Assembly (NCBI GenBank): GCA_029204225.1
Contig: CM055095.1
Location: forward strand, 16,582,870 to 16,646,869
Length of the DNA stretch: 64,000 bases
Direction of reading: 5' to 3'
From: Diphasiastrum complanatum
Lineage: Eukaryota; Streptophyta; Lycopodiopsida; Lycopodiales; Lycopodiaceae
Of the stretch, positions 31,933-43,161 are shown piece by piece. Under the pieces are notes generated by a model, which saw only the letters and a list, made by a program, of their open reading frames with translations, had not been told where the DNA came from and searched no databases. The number at the start of each line of letters is the position of its first letter. Within the stretch, counting starts at the first letter, position 1. A program made the translations under genes and the position numbers.

Positions 31933-32804
31933 CGTCTAGATGACTATGATCTACTACTTAAAGAAGAAATCTGAAGTGTTTGATTCCTTCAAGAAGTTCG
32001 GGCATTTTCAAAGACACACACCTCAAAGAATATACAGATCATCAGATCTGACATGGAGGTGAGTACAAGAGCAAGAAATTTTCAAAATTCTGTCAAGAAC
32101 AAGGGATTGAGCATCAGTTCACTCCTGCATACACACTAGAATATAATGGTGTCACGGAGAGCAGAAATAGAACGCTAGTTGAAAGAGCCAGATGCAAAAT
32201 GGCACAGGCTCAATTGCCAAGTCAATTTTGGGCTGAGGCAATAGCTGCAGCTGTACACCTGCAGTACAGATCAACAACGACAGCGCTAGAAAATAAGACA
32301 TCATATGAGATGTGGACAGGTAGAAAGCCTGATTTATCATACGTACGTGTGTTTGGATGTGCAGCATACAAGCACATTCCAAAAGAAAAGAGAAGCAAGC
32401 TCGATGATAAATCAGAGCAAACGATCATGGTTGGGTACTCAAACGGAACACAAGTGTACAGGCTCTACAACCCAACTACAAAAAAGGCTGTTTCAAGCAG
32501 AGATGTGAAGTTCGATGAGTCCACATTCTCTGGACTAAAAGATGAAAGAGGCCATGAGATCTTCACACTGCTGTCAATTCAAGAGGGAGATCGAGGACAG
32601 ACGTCAAATCAGAATGCTGAGCCATAGACTCTAGAGAAGCAGGAAGCAGCGGATCAACCCCACGAACAAGAAACGTTCGAGCAGCAACGAAACGAACCCA
32701 GAAGGTCAACAAGACAAAGAAGACCTCCAGACCGTTATGTTGACAATCTTTGTCGGAGCGAAGACACACAATTCAAATACTGCAGCTTCATTGAAGAGCC
32801 AACA
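31933..32804 (+). pseudogene. copia integrase, left part of a split element
   Basis: Starts abruptly in the integrase core (DDYD, then SEVFDSFKKFGHF in another frame). It continues EYKSKKFSKFCQEQGIEHQF, the frame 32199-32627 (FWAEAIAAAVHLQYRS, RVFGCAAYKHIPKEKRSKLD, YRLYNPTTKKAVSSRDVKFD), and a stop. The reading then runs on (RRSTRQRRPPDRYVDN) to EEPT at 32804, where a non-coding LTR element interrupts. It resumes at 37621 as TYQKVVQS. Confidence 0.8.
32800..32804. repeat. target-site duplication caaca, left copy
   Basis: CAACA before TGTAGCGC, and again at 37616-37620 after the other LTR. Joining across the insertion restores the copia reading EEPT-TYQ. Confidence 0.8.
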
Positions 32805-34036
32805 TGTAGCGCAGGCATCCCAAAGGGAGCCGGGAACCATGACTTAGCTTCCCAGCCTTCAACTCTTGCCATCCAAACCCACTTGACATACAAGCAGCCA
32901 ACTCGCCAACAATGATCAGACTTAACCAACTTGAAGTTCCGAAAACCAACATTGAGATCCAACATGGCGCCATGCCAGATCGGGGGTCCCGATGTGGGTG
33001 ACTTCCCTCCAACCAAGCCGCCTGACATACATCAAACTTAACCAACTCGAAGCTTCGTTACAAATGAGTAACATCCATTCCAAGCAAGCGGTCTGACTTA
33101 CATCAGACTTAACCAACTGAAAGCTTCATCACGAGCACTGGAAGCCAACCTGGCGCCACGCTAGACTGGACATCCATAAACAGGTAACTTCCACCCAAGC
33201 AAGCCATCCAACTCAGCCGACAGGTTAGACCCCGTTCCCCAAGAGCTTCATGCAAGGAACACTTAGAACCACAAGCCGCGATAGATATGGAGACAACCAG
33301 TTCTTGGACCAAATGGTCCCGACAGCATACCGCTGGTGCCACGGACCGAATGGTCCCGACGGCATACCGCTAGCATCCCGGGATACGACCCTCAGCTATG
33401 TGCCAACTTAAAAATTTTGAAAGTGGCCTTACAACTGGCGCTTTTACCGAACACTGAAACCCAGAAGGTAATCAGAGTCAAATTGAGAAAAATCCCACTT
33501 TATTGATAAATTTGAGAAGGTTACATTTCAAGTGTGTGACCGACCCTAGTCTCCGGGGCGCTAGCATGCCAAGGCGAGAGCCATGACAACATTCCAGCAA
33601 GGGAGGCTGAGACTTGGTTGGAGCTCGTCCTGAGTCGCAACCCGCACTCCCCTTATAGTATTGGTGGGATTCGGCACCCCACCTCATACCAAGCACTCTA
33701 CCCATGCTGGTAAAGCATGTTTTTCTCTCTCTAAAATTTTCTCTTTCTAGAAAGTCATTTTTTCTCTCTAGATTTTATTGATCCCCAGGCTTCCTTTAAT
33801 CATGCCTAGATCGTGTGAGGTGATTGCACATCGATCTGAGCTCTTTGGACTCCGCTAGAACCGATCAAAGATTTTCAGCCATAGGAACTTGGCGCCAGTT
33901 GAATTCTGGTCACAGTGGCGCCGGGAGTGGCGTCGGCACCGTTGGTGCCGGGAGCAGCAGGGGTGCTGCTGGCGCCGGGGACAATGCTGGCGCCAGTGGC
34001 ACCAGTAGTAAAGCTTATGAAGATAGCTTTACAACA
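32805..34036 (-). repeat. 3' LTR of the LARD-like element (1232 bp)
   Basis: TGTAGC...ACAACA. It closely matches 36374-37615. Contains a GC-rich run with repeated GGCGCC near 33890-34010. Frames on the minus strand here are shared by both LTRs and look non-coding. Confidence 0.9.
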
Positions 34037-34052
34037 TCCACCCCACCTTTAT
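34037..34052 (-). other. polypurine tract of the LARD-like element
   Basis: The minus strand reads AAAGGTGGGGTGGA immediately before the TGTTGTAAAGC that begins the 3' LTR. Confidence 0.65.
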
Positions 34053-36358
34053 AAAATCTGATGTCCTCATCAGATGTCAGATTAAAGTAAAGGTGTCTCC
34101 CAATTAAAATAACTACACATTTAAGCTACTTGGCACAGTACTCAATTTACTGGCCACTTTTTTATTAACATTGAAGTTGGCACACCACAAGTCGGAGGCT
34201 CAGCTCTTTGTACTGAAAAATTACATAAATTGAAAATATCTCTTTGTCTGGGAAAAGCGTAGATTTGATATCGCTTTCGTAAAACCCAAGAACTCTATTA
34301 ACTAGTGACACAGGCCTTTCTTTGAAATGTTCGCCCTTGTCGCTTCTGACTTTCGACTTTGGACTCCTTTGAGCTCCTGATTTGTCCTTGATGCACTTTG
34401 TGTTGAGCTCCCTGAGCTCCAGATTTGATCAGTTTCGCACAGGTATCAAGGCTCCCTGGGCCAAAGGATTTATCGTTTGATTGTCCACTTTATGGTCCAC
34501 TCCGTGCCTTGTTGCTTCTGCACCTTGATTTCTCTCCTTGTCCCGGCCTGATCTTGATACTTTTCCATCTTGGCTCTTTAAGGTAGGCAAAGATTGAGTA
34601 CTCCGCAATGCACCTCTCACTTAGCTTGAAGTAGCTCTTTTAATCAGCCCAAATGTAACCATTGACCTCGTGGAAAGCCAAAGGGTCGCACCAGTTTGAT
34701 CCGCATATGAACTATCTCTTCGTGTTTGTTTGAAGCACCATGTCCATCACGCAAAACTTGACTTTCACAATTCCATCACTGGTTAGTTGCCTCACAGTCA
34801 AAACAAGAAGTGTACATCGAGCTTGGCTTCAAGTAGCTCTCTTTGAATCAGACACATGCACCCAGAGTTTGCACTAGTCCGATCTCAACGCGAACTGTCC
34901 CTTAGCATCCGTTCGAAATACCAAGTCTCTCATGCAAGACTCAACTTTCACAGTTCCTTCATTGATCAGCTGCCTTACACGTAACACAAGCCAGCATACT
35001 CATATGTTTCCTCATCATTGTTGGTCTAGAGAAAGCCTATAACAAGCTTTCCTTTCCACAACAAAAACTTGTCAACTTATTAGGTCCAAAGTTTGCCAAT
35101 CTCCTCGTGTGAGTATGGCTAGGTCACCTTGAATTTGCCCCCGTTTTGATCAACTTTCATTCAGAATTTGCCCCAAGAGAGAGGTGTGTGTGATAGTTCC
35201 CCTCCACTTATAAAATCAGCTGATCGGACTTAGAGTAGAATTCTTCGGACAAAAACCCTTTCCAACACTTTGCTTCCCATCTGCTAGGATTATGGCTTGA
35301 TCCAACTTGTTGCCAATCTCTGAAGAGGATCCTAGTTTTTCCCCTTTGAGGAAAAACCCAACTGATACTGGATATCACCCATGCTCAGTGAGTTTCAGTT
35401 TCGAAGGTGGCCATCCCAAAATGAAGACCAACTGCTCCATAGAAGATCTCCCCTGAAATTGCCCTTTCCAACTTCTGACTTCCTGCTTGCGTCTGGTGGG
35501 CGTTGTCGCAAATGAAACTAACCCAAGAAACAAGCCAACCATCCATCCTTTGCAAACATTGAGTCGTTTCATTGTCGTTCACGTGCGAGTACTTGAACTG
35601 CAAATCCGCCCCACAGATTCTGTAGTCCTCTTTGTTTGATGGTATCAGCCTTCAAAAGAAAGGTTCCTTCTCGAGCCATCAGCTCCTTGTATCACAAGCA
35701 ATCATGTAAACCAGGCAAAGCACGAGTACTAAGACTCACCACGAATACATACAAGTAAGACACTCAGGCAGGTCTACTAACAAGTAACAAAGACAAGGTC
35801 CCCCTTTGAGATGGTCCTACCAACCGACCTTTGCCTGGCCGCGCCCATACAAATCGATCACAGAATCAGCCCACATAGGACACCCCTCCAACTATCCGTG
35901 CTTTCACCATTAAGCAGCACATTGCCTCAGTCATGCCCCACCACTTTTTGGTCGATAGCCCTTATAGCTAAACGATCGACAACTATCCCGCACCGGCAGC
36001 TAACCACCCGTGATTTACACCCGAATTCGAGCAGCATCTCTGTATGAATGGTTAACCCGTACAGTTCGAATATGTCGCCCCGCACTCCACATGGTACAGA
36101 CCATGCTTTCACATACCTAGGCAGCACTTTGCCTCATCCGTCCTACACGCAAACAGCGCCAGGCCCGAACCGTGAGAACTGACCGTGCTTACACCTCGAG
36201 GGCAGCACTTTGACTCATCAAGTCCCCCGTTCTGCCGACCACCCCGACTGTGGACGCACCCGTGCTTACACTCTGGACAGCACCTTGCACAATAGTTGTC
36301 TTGATGAACCCCAAACCGTGGCCATTTTTGTGAGATCCGCATAGCTGACCGGCCAGTC
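34053..36358. other. non-coding interior of the LARD-like element
   Basis: No protein domain in six frames. 34620-34815 and 34826-34995 are an imperfect tandem duplication: both run from CTTgAAGTAGCTCT through AATCAG to ACTTTCACA-TTCC and AACACAAG-type ends. Confidence 0.6.
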
Positions 36359-36371
36359 GGCTCTGATACCA
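36359..36371 (-). other. primer binding site, initiator tRNA-Met
   Basis: The minus strand reads TGGTATCAGAGCC two bases inside the upper LTR. This is the standard copia-type iMet primer site and fixes the element's orientation. Confidence 0.9.
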
Positions 36372-36373
36372 CA

Positions 36374-37615
36374 TGTAGCACAGACATCCCAAAGGGAACT
36401 GGGAACCATGACTTAGCTTCCCAACCTTCAACTCTTGCCATCCAAACCCACTTGACATACAAGCAGCCAACTCGCCAACAACGATATCAAACTTAACCAG
36501 CTTGAAGTTCCGAAAACCAACATTGAGATCCAACCTGGCGCCATGCCAGATCGGGGGTCCCGATGTGGGTGACTTCCCTCCAAGCAAGCCGCCCAACATA
36601 CATCAAACTTAACCAACTCGAAGCTTCGTTACAAACGAGTAACATCCATTCCAAGCAAGCGGTCTGACTTATATCAGACTTAACCAACTGAAAGCTTCAT
36701 CACGAGCGCTGGAAGCCAACCTGGCGCCACGCTAGACTGGACAACCATAAACAGGTAACTTCCACCCAAGCAAGCCATCCAACTCAGCCGACAAGTTAGA
36801 GCCCATTCCCCAAGAGCTTAACCCATTCACGTTCATGCAAGGGACACTCAGAACCACAAGCCGCGACAGATATAGAGACAACCAGTTCCTGGACCAAATG
36901 GTCCCGACAGCATACCACTGGCGCCACGGACCGAATGGTCCCGACGACATACCGCTAGCGTCCCGGGATACAACCCTCAGCTATGTGCCAACTTAAAATT
37001 TTTGAAAGCGGCCTTACAACTGGTGCTTTTACCGAACATTGAAACCCAGAAGGTAATCAGAGTCAGTTTGAGGAAAACCCCACTTTATTGATAAATCTAA
37101 GAAGGTTACATTTCAAGTGTGTGACCGATCCTAGTCTCCGGGGCGCTAGCATGCCAAAGCGAGAGCCATGACAACATTCCAGCAAGGGAGGCTGAGACTT
37201 GGTTGGAGCTCGTCCTGAGTCGCAACCCGCACTCCCCTTATAGTATTGGTGGGATTCGACACCCCCCCTCATACCAAGCACTCTACCCAAGCTGGTAAAG
37301 CACATTTTTCTCCCTCTAGGATTTTCTCTTTCTAGAAAGTCATTTTCTCTCTCTAGATTTTACTGATCCCCAGGCTTCCTTTAATCATGCCTAGATCGTG
37401 TGAGGTGATTGCACATCGATCTGAGCTCTCTGAACTCCGCTAGAACCGATCAAAGATTTTCAGCCATAGGAACTTGGCGCCGACTGGATTCTGGTGGTCA
37501 CAGTTGTGCCGGGAGCAGCAGGGGCACTGCTGGCGCCGGGGACAATGCTGGCGCCGGGGACAATGCTGGCGCCAGTGGCGCCGAAAGTAAAGCTTATGAA
37601 GATAGCTTTACAACA
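36374..37615 (-). repeat. 5' LTR of the LARD-like element (1242 bp)
   Basis: Matches the lower LTR nearly throughout. It differs in a GC-rich minisatellite at about 37530-37580, where an 18-bp unit (GCTGGCGCCGGGGACAAT) occurs twice here and once in the other LTR. Confidence 0.9.
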
Positions 37616-37620
37616 CAACA

Positions 37621-38920
37621 ACATACCAAAAAGTTGTCCAGAGTCTAGAGGGAAAATTCTGGAAGCAGACAATGTCAGAGGAGATCGAGTCGATGAGGCA
37701 AAACGAGGCATGGACACTAGATCCACTGCCAGAAAATAGAAAAATCATCGACTACAAGTGGGTGTACCAGAAGAAAATGAAATCAGATAGCACCATTGGC
37801 CGCTAGAAGGCAAGGCTTGTCGCGAAGGGCTACACACAGAGATATGGTGTTGATTATTTCGACACATATTCATCGATGGTCAAGATAACAAGCATACGAC
37901 TACTCCTTGCATACGCCACACAACACAATCTGGAAATTCACTAGATTGATGTGAAGATAGCCTTTCTCCACGAAGATCTAGAGGAGGCAATATTCATGAA
38001 GCAGCCTGAAGGAATTGAAGACTCCGACAATCGACAATATGTCTGTCAGTTGCAGAGATGCATCTATAGTCTAAAACAGGCATCACGAGCTTGGTATAAG
38101 AAGCTCGATAGTCTTCTGAAGTCTCTAGAATTCAATCCTACACAACCGGATTGTAATGTCTACATAAAAAGAGTAGAAAAAGATTTTGTGATATTGACTA
38201 TTTTTGTGGACAATTCCCTGATGATAGAAAATTCCTTGATGCTGATCAAAGACACGAAGAGTGAGATTTCAGAAAGTTATGAAATCACAAATCTAGGAGA
38301 AGCAACGAAATGCCTCAGGCTGGAAATCAGAAGAGATTGAACAAAGGGTGAAATGCACTTGAGTCAGTCTGAATATGCCAGAAAGGTGCTCAAGCAGTAT
38401 CACATGATGGACTACAAAGAAAAGGCCACACCAATGATAGCTGGAGAAAAGTTGACGAAGCAGGATTGCCCAAAAACAGAAGGGGAAAAACAGAAGATGG
38501 CAGGTATACCCTACCAAAACCTAATCGGTAGTCTGATGTACCTTACAATTTGTACCAGACCTAATCTAGCTTTCTCTGTTTATGCCTTGAGCAAATTCTC
38601 TTCCAATCCTAGCATGGCACATTGGCAAATGACAAAATGAATCCTACAGTATTTGAAAGGTACCCAGAATATGGGATTAACCTACAGAACAGAAAATGAA
38701 AGAAAAGAATTCGAGCTGCACCACTACAATGATGCAAGCTGGGTGAGCTGCAAAGATGACAGCAAGTCCATAATTGGAGGATGTACCATAGTGTGCAGAG
38801 CTACAATCAGCTGGATATGCAAAAAGCAAACCTTGGTAGCTCAATCCTCATGAGAAGCTGAATACCTCGCAGCTTAAAAGGTGGGAACGAGGTAGTGTGG
38901 CTATAGATGATGTTGGTGAA
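37621..38920 (+). pseudogene. copia RT and RNase H, right part of the split element
   Basis: Resumes TYQKVVQSLEGKFWKQTMSE, then DYKWVYQKKMKSD and [20 protein letters not shown]. Next is IDVKIAFLHEDLEEAIFMKQ (37951-38340), CIYSLKQASRAWYKKL, and a FVDNSLMIENSLM segment with VDN in place of VDD at the RT active site. 38353-38640 holds PYQNLIGSLMYLTICTRPNL. RNase H (38653-38853) has GCTIVCRATISWICKKQT and AQSS*EAEYLAA. Decay includes stops at KARL and at the RNase H Cys. It is joined at 38920 to an LTR end of the next copia. Confidence 0.8.
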
Positions 38921-38966
38921 CTCCATCCAAATTTATTTGTGTTTGTTTCGCTTCCGATTCTCATCA
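38920..38966 (+). repeat. last 47 bp of a copia 5' LTR (truncated)
   Basis: CTCCATCCAAATTTATT...CTCATCA matches the end of the LTR at 42181-43013. The rest of this LTR is missing, replaced by the RNase H of the preceding copia. Confidence 0.7.
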
Positions 38967-38967
38967 G

Positions 38968-38980
38968 TGGTATCGGAGCC
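38968..38980 (+). other. copia primer binding site (duplicated)
   Basis: TGGTATCGGAGCC follows the LTR end. 28 bases later TGGTATCAGAGCA occurs again and is the better match to initiator tRNA-Met. The same doubled arrangement is at 43015. Confidence 0.75.
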
Positions 38981-39119
38981 ATTCACATCAGTGGTATCAG
39001 AGCAGTAGAGTCGGTATCATAGCTTCTTATAGTTTGACATAGCCGCAAAGCTATCGAATCCAGGAGGCAAAGCGTACAAGACAAGCAACCATTAACAAGT
39101 GAGAACACAGTTCACAACA

Positions 39120-40298
39120 ATGGCTTCATTAAGCAGTATACAATCAAAGATCTATACAATCCTCGACTCATCAAGGTCGAACTTCCTAGCATGGAAGATA
39201 AAGGCCTCTCTCATATTGAAGGGAGAAGGGCTACGACCTTGGGTAGACGGCACCGAAGAGATGCCTACAACTACACACAAAGAGCTACGTGAATGGAGAG
39301 AGGAACGACAAGACAGTAGTCATGTTGTCATCATCCATCGAGGATAGCTGGACGCTTGACCTCGTGACACTCTCTAATGCAAAAGAGATGTGGGATAAAT
39401 CACTTACCAGATTTCGGACAAAATCACGTAGTCAAATAATGCTTCTCAAAGATCAATTAACAAATCTGCGATGGGATGGCAGAGACCTTACCTCCTTTAT
39501 TAGAAAGATGAAAGCTCTGTTTCTTTCGTTACACAATGTCGGAGCAGAGAATGCAGTATCAACAGAGAAGCAGCTCACCTACCTATTAAGAGCTTTACCA
39601 AGATCCTTCCAGAAAACCTGAACGTTGCTAGCAAAGGATCCAACTATGACACTCAAAAAGTCAGTGATCGAGATTCGAGAAGAAGTCTAAGCTTGTGAGC
39701 ACCTTGATCACAAGGACGTTTTTGATCAAGCTCTCTACGACAACAAGGAGAAGCCAAAGAAGCAGTTCAAGCTTAAGAGAGAGTCAGGTAGGATCGAGAC
39801 CAGCAAGCAAAGGGAGCCAACAAAGTTGGTTGGAAGAACAAAGGAAAGCCGAAACAACAAAATGGTGACAAGAAAACATGCGTAAGATGCAGACGGGAAG
39901 GACATATTGTCGATTCGTGCTGGCTCAATCCAAAGATTGAGTGTATCCATTGTCACAAGAAGGATCATGCAGCCATGGACTGTTACCAGAACCCAAGAAA
40001 CAAACATTCTCAAGGCAAACGGGAGAACAATAATAGTTCATCCTATGTCGAAGAGCCAGAAAGCTCGAAGATGGACGAAGAAAGATCGAATCATGGAAAT
40101 TTGACCGCCTACATCTGTGCAGACATGTGCGCAGTATCGACATGTGACACACAAGAGGTAATCCTTGATTCAGGAGCAACCTCACACTTCGTTACATCAA
40201 GACAGATAATGTTTGACTTTCGGAGTGTAGATCCATCAAGATTTATTATTCTTGGAGATGGATCGAAACATCAAGTGAATGGTATTGGTTCGATGTAG
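39120..40298 (+). pseudogene. copia A gag and protease
   Basis: Start ATG at 39120 (MASLSSIQSKIYTILDSSRS, FLAWKIKASLIL). Frameshifts near 39340 and a stop at 39621 follow. Continuing reads LTNLRWDGRDLTSFIRKMKA. Two zinc knuckles lie at about 39885-39985, CVRCRREGHIVDSC and CIHCHKKDHAAMDC. The protease active site EVILDSGATSHFVTS (about 40160) is intact in the frame ending at 40298. Gag with two CCHC knuckles is less common in copia. Confidence 0.8.
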
Positions 40299-41525
40299 CT
40301 CAATACAAATGGCAGAGACAGACGACTCGAAGACGTTTTGTTTGTACCTACATTACTGCAGGACTTGCTACCATCGCAAGGATAGTAGATGTTGGGATGA
40401 GTGTGACATTTTCACATGAAACATGTAACGTCGTTGATGCAAGCACCAGTACATTGATTACACAAGGTAGAAGAAAAGGCAACTTGTATCACTTGAAGGT
40501 ATGCCTACCTGTAGATGAATTACATCAAACCCATGATGATTCATCAAATATTCTATGGCACAGGAGACTATGCCATATGAACTCAATGGCATTGTATCAA
40601 ACAAGCCATCATGGAACTATCACAGGGGTGAGCATCTCAAATGCAACCAGTTCGATGACCTCTAATGCATGTATAAAAGGTAAGATGTCACGTACTCCTT
40701 TTGTGAAGGACTCCTATAGAACGACAAAGATTCTGGAGTTAGTACATTCAAACATTTGCGGACCTTTCAATATGATCTTAGTAGGAGTCTCAAAGTACTA
40801 TATCACATTTATTGATGACTCTAGTAAGTTCACCCAGATCTACTTCATTCACAACAAATCAGAGGCATTCGACAAGTTCATAGAATATGTGAATTGGGCA
40901 GAAAGATGCACAGGAAATAAAGTGAAGCAGATCAGAATAGATTGAGGTGGAGAATACATCTCAAACTAATTTACTGATTTTTGCAATGATCGAAGAATCA
41001 TTCACAGAAGGACAACATCCTATACACCGCAACACAATGGTGTTGCAGAAAGAAATAAGAGGACTCTCATGGAAGCCGCTAGATGCATGATGGCCTATTC
41101 GAAGGCTCCAAGAGTGTTTTGGGCTAAAGCAGTAGCTAGAGCTGCCTACATTCAAAATAGGACAGGAAAATTTGGTGTTCCTCACACAACACCACACGAA
41201 CTATGGTGGGGTAGAAAACCCAATCTGACTCATATTCAAATCTTTGGCTATGCAGCATATGCACATGTTCTTGAAAGCTTCGAAAGAAGCTTGATGAGAA
41301 AGCTGAACAAGGATATCTCGTAGGATATTACAATCATTCGTCATACTACAGAATCTATATGCCAGAGACAAACATAGTGAAGACAGTCAGAGATGTCAAG
41401 TTCGATGAAGCCAGAACAATGGCCAACAATGATCCTGTCAGTTATGAAATTCTTGGAAGACAATATTATGATCTACCGACCGCGACAGAGGGAGCAGAGG
41501 ATGAACATTCAGAAGAAGATGTTTG
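40299..41525 (+). pseudogene. copia A integrase
   Basis: The GAG-pre-integrase HHCC region is WHRRLCHMNSMALYQ ... CIKGKMSRTPF (40397-40945). The core shows HSNICGPF, the first Asp in FIDDSS, the second in RID followed by a stop (CGA to TGA) and GGEYIS, and the Glu in NGVAERN. Then FWAKAVARAAYIQNRTGKFG and the tail KTVRDVKFDEA to 41525. Confidence 0.8.
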
Positions 41526-42149
41526 AGTCGCAGCAATGAATTAGACGAAGAAAGATTCACAAGCCTGCCTACTGCTACTACACTTGTAAACCAAAATGGT
41601 TCCGAACCTAGCAAAACAAATAAAGACAAGAGCATTGCATACCTTCAACTAACAAAGGATTTTGGGTTGTGTTATTCTCGTGATGCAGGATTCCAGATGC
41701 TTTTATTCAGTGATGCTAGTTGGGCATCTCTCAAGGATGACTACAAAAGTGTCTCAAGAGGATGTACCATTGCAGCAGGAGCAGCAATTCTCTAGGTCAG
41801 CAAAAAACATACCATCGTAGCTCAGTCATCCTGCGAAGTAGAATACGTAGAAGTAGCGAAGATCGCCAATAAAATCACTTGGCTCAAACAGTTCCTTGAC
41901 GAACTACATGAAACAAGGAATGAGCCTCTGATTTTGGAGATGGACAATACATCCGCAATACACCTGACAAAGGATTCTGTGTTTTACTCAAAGATGAAAC
42001 ACATTGCAATCAAGTACCACTTAATAAGGGATCTAATCGAAAAGAAAAAGCTGCAGACTACTTTTATTGGAATGAAGAATATGGTTGTTGACATTTTCAC
42101 AAAGGCCTTAGAGAAAGGTTTGTTCGAGATACAGAGGAGCATACTTTGA
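41526..42149 (+). pseudogene. copia A RNase H
   Basis: DFGLCYSRDAGFQMLLFSDA, SWASLKDDYKSVSRGCTIAA, a stop, SKKHTIVAQSSCEVEYVEVA, LILEMDNTSAIHLTKD, VDIFTKALEKGLFEIQ. The RT that should precede it is deleted, leaving only the RNase H domain. Confidence 0.8.
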
Positions 42150-42180
42150 GTCATCAAGCTATCATGCTTTGAGAGGGAGC

Positions 42181-43013
42181 TGAAGAAACAAAGTGTTTCT
42201 ATCACCAAAGCTCTGCTAGCTCTCGACTCCCAACTTAACGAAGATCTTGAAGATCTCAAAAATGAAGATCTCGAAGACGAAATGTTTGACAACAATAAGA
42301 ACAACTGGAAAAGGTCAAACGACGTGAAACGAAAATGTTTGAGACACCCAAAGGTCGAATACTTTCGACACCTCACGTTCGAAAGGACCGAGAGAAGTAC
42401 TGTAAAGTACAAATCTTTGATATGATATGATATGATGACATCAACAGAAGAGCGTTAGGACGTGCCTAATCCGCAGCTCTTGTAATCTATGATTAGACTT
42501 AGATTGTTTAATCTAACTAATCAAGATATTACTCTGAATATATGCGATTGCTAGATGCACGAGATACAGACATAGATACAAAACAGAGAAGTCTGCCAAT
42601 GACCGAGACATTGTAAGCAGGATCCACAGAGCTCCAAGTAGTTTGCAGGTAAGTGAGACACTGTTCATGGGAGGACATCGCTTCTCTCACGCCAATGTGC
42701 TATGTGGGTGTCACACAGTGCTTAAACCAAGATGATCAATAGATGATGTTGTAGCCGTTATGAATATCATTCTAAATTGTCTGATCTCGATTGAATTATT
42801 GTCTGCTTATTGTTCGTGTATCTCATTTGCCTGTTTTATCTATTCTGCACATAGGTTCGATCTTGTTAAATGCTGAATTTACTTAAACGTAGATCAACAG
42901 TGTCTGTCTACATTCTGGAGGATTGTAGGAATGATATAGCAGGCAATGACCAACAATCATATCCAAACTCCATCCGAATTTATTCACGTTTGTTTCACTT
43001 CCGATTCTCATCA
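42181..43013 (+). repeat. copia LTR shared by elements A and B (833 bp)
   Basis: Starts TGAAGAAACAAAGTG right after the polypurine tract of A and ends TTCTCATCA right before the primer site of B. It serves as the 3' LTR of A and the 5' LTR of B. Confidence 0.85.
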
Positions 43014-43161
43014 GTGGTATCGGAGCCATTCGCATCAGTGGTATCAGAACAACAAAGTCAGTAATCAGAGCTTCTTATAGTCTGACATAGCCGCAAAGCT
43101 ATCGAATCTAGGAGGCAAAGCATTCAAGACAAGGAACCATTAACGAACACAGTTCACAACA

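Larger units (their letters stand above)
32805..37615 (-). mobile_element. non-autonomous LTR retrotransposon (LARD-like), 4811 bp, nested in copia
   Basis: Two LTRs of about 1.24 kb (32805-34036 and 36374-37615) flank 2.3 kb that has no coding capacity: the longest frames there are about 80 codons and carry no motif. An initiator-Met primer site on the minus strand adjoins the upper LTR, and a purine tract adjoins the lower LTR, so the element lies on the minus strand. It is flanked by CAACA target duplications. Such elements depend on proteins from other retrotransposons (family knowledge). Confidence 0.9.
38967..42180 (+). mobile_element. copia element A (RT deleted)
   Basis: Body from the primer site to the polypurine tract TTGAGAGGGAGC (42168-42180). 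Gag, protease and integrase are recognisable, and RNase H is present, but the RT is almost wholly missing: sequence passes from the integrase tail at about 41525 to RNase H motifs at about 41640. Confidence 0.85.

Noticed and set aside
32735-37305. Many minus-strand frames of 60-136 codons
   Set aside because: They repeat in both LTRs of the non-coding element, overlap in all frames and carry no domain; they are by-products of GC-rich LTR sequence.
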